The position numbers were made by a program, and so were the translations under genes. From Salminus brasiliensis (taxonomy: Eukaryota > Chordata > Actinopteri > Characiformes > Bryconidae), in NCBI RefSeq assembly GCF_030463535.1, contig NC_132896.1, positions 27,839,709-27,903,708 on the forward strand: a DNA stretch of 64,000 nt, read 5' to 3'. The notes under the pieces were generated by a model. It ran no database searches. It was not told the DNA's origin and saw only the letters and a program-made list of their open reading frames with translations. This document shows positions 57,201-64,000 of the stretch, in pieces; position 1 is the first letter of the stretch; every line of letters starts with the position of its first letter.

Positions 57201-59480
57201 CACTATTAAACGCTATTAAACTGCATATCAGTTAACTGTCCTGTTGCTTTTAAGCCTTTGAAAAGAAGAGAAGAACTGTATAATAATGGCTGTAATTTGT
57301 CTAATTCAGTATTTTCTTAATTCTGTTAACCTTAAAGCTGAGAGTTTTTCACTTTGGTCACAGCTTGCTCATTTTTAGATACACTGAGGTGGTGTACAGA
57401 GGCTAAATTACAAAGATTGTGTCCCTGACCAGATGCTATACCAGACTGTACATATAGAGGGCTTTTATTTTTTTATATTAGTTTACAAAGAGTAGGATTC
57501 GTATACTTTGTCCACATTTACAGAAACTGCCCTGTTCACAAGGTAAATTTACAAACAACAAAAAACCCAGGTTGCAACATATTGTATTGTAACAGTTCTG
57601 GGACGGCAAAGAAAAACAAAACTCATGAAGGCTCATATGATGAGCAATGCTCTAAAATGCAGTTCTCAATAAATACAAAATAAAGATTTCTCAAATAATT
57701 TCTTAAGAACATCTTAATCTCATGGCCTCTTCAGTGTTTTAACTCGTCATTAACTCGACATTTTAAAGGCATTTCAGTCAAAATCAGATTAAATAAAAGT
57801 ATAGTAAAGAATTTATATCCATAGTCATACACGGCCCAACTACCACTTGTTTGATAACAATGTTTAATAATAATAACTGTCTGATCACATGAAACAACAA
57901 TGATCAAGCTCAAAATGAAAATAATAAATAGCAAAACAAAACAAAAAAATAATAATATAATATATACTAAGCTAAAATAAAAATATAGAGAGGAGATAAC
58001 CAGAGAACCTATTGTTTTAGTGTAAAGCAAGTGGGAGACTGTATATACCATAAATGGTATCTGTTTTCAGATACTACTAATACTATTAATCTCATAATGG
58101 CATTTCATCAAGGTTTCACCTTTTCAGAATCTCTGTACAGTTGAATGGTTAAAATGTAATCAAAGTTGTTCAGAGTTTGGTGTGGTATTGGTATTCACAG
58201 TGGTGGTAAACTAAAACTGACATCTGAGTTTAATACCTCTCAGAGATTCATCACAGAAAGCTATTGTAGGAAATGGTCATCAGTGTGCTGCCTGTGTGAG
58301 TGTGAGTCCCGATACATTGTTTTACAGGTACAATAGTCTCCTAAGAAAACTGATTTACTACTGTTTTACCATCCTCAATATTACACCCAAAGCAGTGTAG
58401 GTTCACAGGTCATTCAGGATAGTAAGTGCTTGCCTGTATTTTTGCTGTAGACCACTGATTCCTATCAGCACCACTGTAAAGAAATCCACCAGTGTTAAAG
58501 CCACCCCAGCCATATTATATATTGTAGGCTAGTTACGGCTGATGGAAAACAGCTCGATTCTACTGTACTGACTGTACTTCCCACTACAATACGACAGGTA
58601 GCAAGAAAATCAGGTTCTTCAAAATCCATCTTAATGCAATGACAACAGAAAATTCGAATCAGACATGACCACATCACAGACTCAGACAGCTACAGAAGGC
58701 AAAGAAGGAAAACCAGCCCGATAACCACAAAAGAGCGACATTTGCAGAATAATATGAAAGCAAACATGGCACTCCATAACCACTTCAAACGCTTCATACA
58801 CAGGCAATGAATCACAGAAGACACACACACAAACATGGCTTCCTCTGTACTGCACAAAAGCCGCCACATCTTGCCATAATCACAATAATATGTGAAATAT
58901 ATATGAAATGCTCCAGCAGCTATTATGTACTTCAGCTATTATGCGATCAGAGAATTCAAAAGGAGATGGAAATGAGAGCGATTGGGAGTTATTTGTGCCC
59001 TGGTTGGGTAAACTGAAGGTAATGGAGTTGTACTTGGATGTGAGTAAGTCTTGGCTGGGTTCAGACAGACTGATCAAATGGAGGAGACGGATTCGTTTGC
59101 CAACAATAACATTGGGGGGAAAAAAAAGTGTCAGGCTTCCTTGAGTTATGGCACGGAATCATCCAGAGCCTGATATTAGAACATAAAGTAATCATGTGCT
59201 TTAGGTGATCATTTACAGTGGTTAAAAATACCATTGAATAGACACAGTGTGTATTTATTAATGCAAGTGTATGTGGGTGGCGAGCCTGCTGTAAGCTACA
59301 CCTGCTAAAATACTTAGCTCTGTGAGTGTGCGTGTGTGTGTGTGTGTATGTTTGTTCTGGGGCAGAAAAAGCTCTCCAAAGATGGCATGTATCTCCAAAA
59401 TGAAAACTTTACAGCAAAAGGTTTTATTTTCTAAGTTAAAATTAAAAGAGATTTTATTTTTTAGGTAAATCTGTTGTATT
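57201..59480. other. Intergenic DNA, no gene recognised
   Basis: AT-rich with a GT tract at about 59,326-59,347. By conserved order the 3' end of fgfrl1 might be expected on the minus strand beyond rnf212, but I see no coding exon of it. A long 3' UTR could not be recognised by eye. Confidence 0.45.
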
Positions 59481-59489
59481 TCTGCTGTG

Positions 59490-59635
59490 CTGAAGGCATT
59501 CTGTGGTATCTGGCACTGAAACGTTAGCAGCAGATCCTTTAAGCCCTGCCCAGGTTTTTAGGTGGAGCTGTCAGAGGTCAGATCTGGTATTCCAGCACCT
59601 TCTACAGGACATACCCAGCGGCCCGTGCCATGTTA
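59490..59635. repeat. Fragment of a dispersed teleost repeat
   Basis: The phrases ctgtggtatctggcactgaa, acgttagcagcagatccttt and aagccctgcccagg match, from memory, an interior part of the fish repeat whose ends are seen at 62,851-63,268. No ends are present here. Confidence 0.45.
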
Positions 59636-60537
59636 ATTAACGCAGGACACAAGGTCCAATTCCAGTGCTCGTGTGTTTATTGTAGAAGCTTTGGGTGGTA
59701 GACAGGGGTTAGCATGGGCACTCTGACCAGCTACACAGTCTCATTATCGTTCTGCTTTGCTAGTCCTGTGCAAGTTATCAACGTTACATCAGCCGCCATT
59801 TTTCACATCGCTCCGACAACAAAGCACTTGAATGCGACAGGTTCTCAATTCCAATTTTACAAGAGGAAAGTAGGATCTTCCAGCTAGCACATGAATGCAG
59901 CATTAACACCCCATAGAAAATCTTTGGTGGGATTTGAAGAAGGCGGTTGCAGAACACAAATATGATTTTTAGTGATTTTTTTATGAAGGCCACTGCTGAT
60001 AAGGAATGGGCTAAATTCTCAGGAACGCTGGCTGAACCTAGTGAGTGGTTACGCATCACGCTTGCAGTAGGACCTAACATCAGAAGGGTGCTCTACTGAG
60101 CACCAAAGAAGCTTGTCCTGAAGGGGTTGAGTGATTCTGAAACTACAGTCAACATTAAAAGTGGAGTTTTGTGTTGAATTTGGAGAAAACACTTGTTCTA
60201 TTACTTAAAATGTTTAAACTTTAACAGACAGCTGAAATGTTGAAAATGTTGCTAATAAACCTCATTTAAATCATTTTGATTGCACACGTACATCATTATG
60301 AAATGGGCAACCAAATAGGGCAACCATAATTTGTATATCATGTTTTGTTTTTTAATGTGTGAGACAACACGTGATGCATTGACTAATATAAATATATAGT
60401 AATAATTTCTCACAAATTACTGCAAACTGTTTTTTTGTACTGCATTGAAATGAACTTAATTGTATGCTTTTAAAAATAATATTCAAATATGAAGGAACTA
60501 GAAGAATGTTATTTTATATTATTATATTATGAACAAC

Positions 60538-60584
<47 letters not shown>

Positions 60585-61079
60585 AACCTTTATTGTTTTT
60601 TAATTTCTTACAGCATTATGTACAGGGTATTTTCCACCCTTGCAAGTGTATATGTGTCCATGTAGTTAGTTATTATGATACTTACTGGGACTGTGACCAA
60701 CAGGTTAGTCACACTGCACCCACCAAAGACTCACCTTTACATCTGTGTTAATGTGATGTGACGATAAACGTGATTTGGTGTGATATGGAAAACAAAATGT
60801 CTCTAAGATACTGAAAGATGAACAATTTGACATTGTAAGAATATATAACTGGTCCACACAAAGTAGACAAATCCTTGGATGAGTGAATGAATGAATGAAT
60901 GAATGAATACAGCCTTTGTTTAAAAAGTAAAGAAGCCAAAATGCGTCCTGTTGGTTCCTGAGGTCAAGCTCCCAGTTGGGATAGGTGTGGCTGTGGCATT
61001 ATTTAACAACACTCTTACAGACATCAATGGAAATATCCCACAAACCTGCACTGTATGTCTGTACTGTTTGATGCAGTAG
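59636..61079. other. Intergenic DNA with AAT and GAAT microsatellites
   Basis: An AAT tract lies at about 60,535-60,582 and a GAAT tract at about 60,882-60,907. No gene. Confidence 0.55.
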
Positions 61080-61460
61080 CAGTCTCTATTCCTCAGTGGA
61101 AGGCCTTTACACTTGATGCTGGGTTTCTTCTGTGAGGATTTGATTGCATTCACCCACAAAGTTAAATGCAATCAAATTCGGCCAGGTACTAATGTTGCAT
61201 TCTGGACCACATATGTCACTCCAACTCATCCCAAAGATGATGATAGAGCGTTAGCGCTCCAGAGAAGGACGCTCCACTGCTCCACAGCCTAAAGGGTGTT
61301 TGGTATGGCTTCAAGCCAAAGCCTGGGATTGGACATGGTGACCTACGACTCATGTTTGGCTGCTCCAGACTGTCTTGGCCGTGCCTTTCTAAGGAGATTA
61401 CACAGGTTGTGTTTACATTTCACTTAGAAGGAGTGTCTGGATACTTTTGGACATGTAAGA
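61080..61460. mobile_element. TIR MITE, copy 6, degenerate
   Basis: It contains gtgaggatttgattgcattc, gctccactgctccacagcc, tggctgctccagactgtctt and the end gtgtctggatacttttggac, all seen in the other copies. The left end is poorly preserved. Confidence 0.55.
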
Positions 61461-62845
61461 ATGCCAACCTGTGCGTGTCTCTCTCAGGGTTTCATGCTTT
61501 TGGATGCAGTGGATGCATGTGAATGGAAAGTGATTCTCATCACTGCAAACTTGTCCAGATTTGTCCAAGCCGGTAACATGCAGTCATGTGCATGTGTTTC
61601 CTTTGTCGCCCACAGCAACCAGCGGCCAATCCGGTAGCGTGTCTGCCTCGCCGGGAACATTGTGAAAGGGACAAGGTGTGAACAGACGCTATTGTACATG
61701 TGAAATGTGCATGAACTGTGGAGCTTTCGCAGGGATTTGGGGTAATTTCCTGTACTGGGTCCATCGAGAGGGGAACTTTAGGCCTCAGGCTAGCTGTCAT
61801 TGTGTCATGTGGGCTGGGGAAAAAAATCCAAATCAGGCCTCCTTCCCCTTGTACAGCCTCGGGGCGTACAAATGAGATGTGCCACCTCCAAGAGATAAAG
61901 TAAGCAGCACCAGAAGTCATTATTCAACTCTCTCTCTCTCTCTCTTTTAGAAAAACAGAGAGAGCCTTTGTGCTGCCGATAGTAATGAAATGACTTACAC
62001 TCCAGAGTTCTGACCGCAACATCTTGAATCACTTACTCACAAACAGGTATGACTTGGTCTCTCTCTCTCTCTCTCTCTTTTTTTTTTTTTTTGCTCAGTG
62101 TTGCGTTGATGTTTTTGTTTTCCCTGTCAGAACAGCTCAAAAGAGTCTGGGGAACAGTTTCTCAGGGTGACCTGCGAGTGTGGAGCTGCTTTCATTAGAA
62201 TAATAAATTACCCTGCGAGTTCAGTGACGGGGAACTGCTTGTACGGCCTAATAGGAACAGATTGTGTCAATACTGGGCCTGACCGATCTCAACGTGTTCA
62301 TACTGGTGCTGATTTCAAAAGGTCAGAAACGTCAGATAATAACTGATAATACTGTCTGAAATGACATTACATTTCTGTTGTATATTTTTCTTCTGTACTC
62401 CGGTAGTTTTAGTGAAAGCATATTAGAACAAAGATGACTTAGAGTCAGTATCACATTGGCCAGCCACTCCAGTAGTTAAAATAAACACTCACTGGGCCAT
62501 AATTTCTGTTCTCAATTGTAACAATTCTTAAAGATCCCAGATACCTACTTTTTGTCTTATACCCCTTGTCAATGAAGCCCATTTATGAAATTTGGGTGGA
62601 TTTATGTGCCAAAGTCAGTCGAAATTCATTTTATTATGTTTTCCAGCCTATCTTCTTCCCTTTAAACAAACCAGGCTGTGTGGGCTTTTTTTCATTACTG
62701 TGCCGTTAAGAAGACTGATATATGTAAATAAGCTTTGTTCTGATTGGCCTTGTACAAAAAGCATCCCAGGCTGAAACACTACTTACAACTGCAGCTGGCT
62801 GTACAGGCAGACATACATCATGATATAGTGGTTTTATGATCACAT
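61461..62845. other. Intergenic DNA, unique-looking with TC tracts
   Basis: TC tracts lie at 61,926-61,949 and about 62,060-62,080 (followed by a T run). Bases 62,690-62,800 share a dispersed repeat with 17,215-17,330. The remainder (61,480-62,340) is balanced in composition, without coding signal. Confidence 0.45.
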
Positions 62846-62850
62846 GCACT

Positions 62851-63268
62851 GATCAGCCGTAACATTACAGGTGGGGTGGAAAACATTGCTTATCTTCATC
62901 TACAGTGGCAGAATCTGTCAAGAGGTGGGATTTACATATCAGGCAGCAAGTAAACAGTCAGTTCTCTGGAGGGCAATTTGCAGGGTCAGATGTTTTTTCC
63001 AAAACATCAGGCAGGTCCCAGTATGCAGTGGTCAGGAAGGACAACCAGTGAACCAGCGACTGGTAAACTCACTGACGCATGTGGGGAGTGAAGGCTAGCC
63101 TGTCTGGACAGCCCTTAAAGCATCTTCTGCTACCGTCTTGGTGCCAGATATCACAGGACATCTTCCGATGTCTTGCAGTGTTTATGCTTTGATAGTTTAG
63201 AGCTGTTTTGGCAGCAATGTGGGGACCTATGTCATATTAGGCTAGTAGTTTTAATGTTATGGCTGATT
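62851..63268. mobile_element. TIR element with ATCAGCC...GGCTGAT ends
   Basis: The left end gatcagccgtaacatta (62,851-62,867) and the right end taatgttatggctgatt (63,252-63,268) are inverted repeats with one internal mismatch plus an end difference. The interior is non-coding. Related repeats with the end atcagccataacatta are frequent in fish genomes (from memory). Confidence 0.65.
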
Positions 63269-64000
63269 GTTGTACACTCTTATTGTATTGCCATGTATAC
63301 TAAAATATGTTATAGGGCACTTTTCCAGACCCATAATGAGCGTATGCTTGGACTAAATATATTTTATTAAAACGAAACCCATAAAGTTAATTTAGAGAAA
63401 GAAGAACAAAGGCCTTAAAAACTGAACCATGTAGTGCAGGGAGTTGCTTAGTGTATCTGTGTTGCCTCTTCAGTAACCAAGCCTGCTTTATCTCTGGAGC
63501 TGGCTGTCGAACAAAACCTGTCAACAGAGGTTGTAATTGGTCCCATATCATCCACATCCACTGTATGTATTGCAGCTACAGCTGCCATCAATTAATGATG
63601 TGCAATTACGCAAGCCAAAGACAGTATATGTGGCCTCGACCCGCGTCCTCTGAGTAATTACAGGAAATAAGCTAAACTAAGAGGACGCTCTCAGAAGGCT
63701 GCGCTTTAATGCGAGCAACGTGTTCTACCACCTGTTGAGTGCAATGGCAGCTTTCCCCCCACATTACTGTCATGCTCTGGTTTGTTTCAGAGCGCTGACG
63801 AAGAGTGACCTGCCAGAAAGGCCGTCCAGCTCATCTTCACCACGTACGAGACCAGCCAGTCGATGTGGAGACATCTACTGAGGATTGAAAGCGTTTCAGA
63901 CAAATTGTGAAGAGCTCATATGGAATTGCACACCTAACAAAACAGCGTTCAACAAAGCCAAGCTATCTTCTGTTTTAGATCCTGCAACGTAGCCCCCCAG
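63269..64000. other. Non-coding DNA to the window end
   Basis: Sequence of balanced composition, free of recognised repeats. At 63,783-63,790 tttgtttcag|agcgct looks like an acceptor site, so a 5' or 3' untranslated exon could begin near 63,791, but no open frame supports it. Confidence 0.35.

Noticed and set aside
53345-64000. 3' coding exons of fgfrl1 on the minus strand, expected from synteny
   Set aside because: I searched the minus-strand frames for immunoglobulin-domain or His-rich tail coding sequence and found none.

Overview
This window is nuclear DNA of a teleost fish. Four genes with GT-AG introns encode vertebrate proteins. They sit among tRNA-derived SINEs, Tc1/mariner elements and their MITEs, an L2-like tail and many dinucleotide microsatellites. 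I saw no bacterial or viral genes. The exact species cannot be read from the sequence.

Layout, all genes on the + strand. From 1 to 5,000 lies repeat-rich intergenic DNA: CT/CA microsatellites, an AAGAT repeat, a SINE and two TIR elements. From about 5,060 to 14,560 is wfs1 (wolframin, predicted 907 aa). It has a non-coding first exon, seven coding exons and a large last exon, the same eight-exon plan as the human gene. From 14,600 to 34,100 is a gene-poor stretch full of transposon relics. It holds a small displaced copy of wfs1 coding sequence, degenerate TTGACTTAGTATCTCAAA repeats, a duplicated 378-bp block flanked by 44-bp direct repeats, and a Tc1 transposon nested in an older MITE. From 34,140 to 40,490 is spon2 (mindin/spondin-2, 334 aa). 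From 42,417 to about 45,370 is tmed11 (p24 cargo receptor, 214 aa). From 47,476 to about 53,350 is rnf212 (meiotic RING E3 ligase, 296 aa). From 53,350 to 64,000 I recognise no exon, only MITEs, transposon fragments and some unique sequence.

The order spon2-tmed11-rnf212 matches the human 4p16.3 order SPON2-TMED11P-RNF212. WFS1 is also on human 4p16, so this is conserved vertebrate synteny. The genes share no pathway: wolframin and the p24 protein act in the ER and early secretory pathway, spondin-2 is secreted, and RNF212 acts on meiotic chromosomes.

Exon limits were set by hand from splice sites, reading phase and family resemblance. All four models give an uninterrupted frame from Met to stop. 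I found no convincing undescribed multi-gene system. The unusual signals are structural: a perfect 143-bp palindrome, two templated-looking insertions, an exon fragment copied in frame with a 15-bp deletion, and a GC-AG intron in rnf212.
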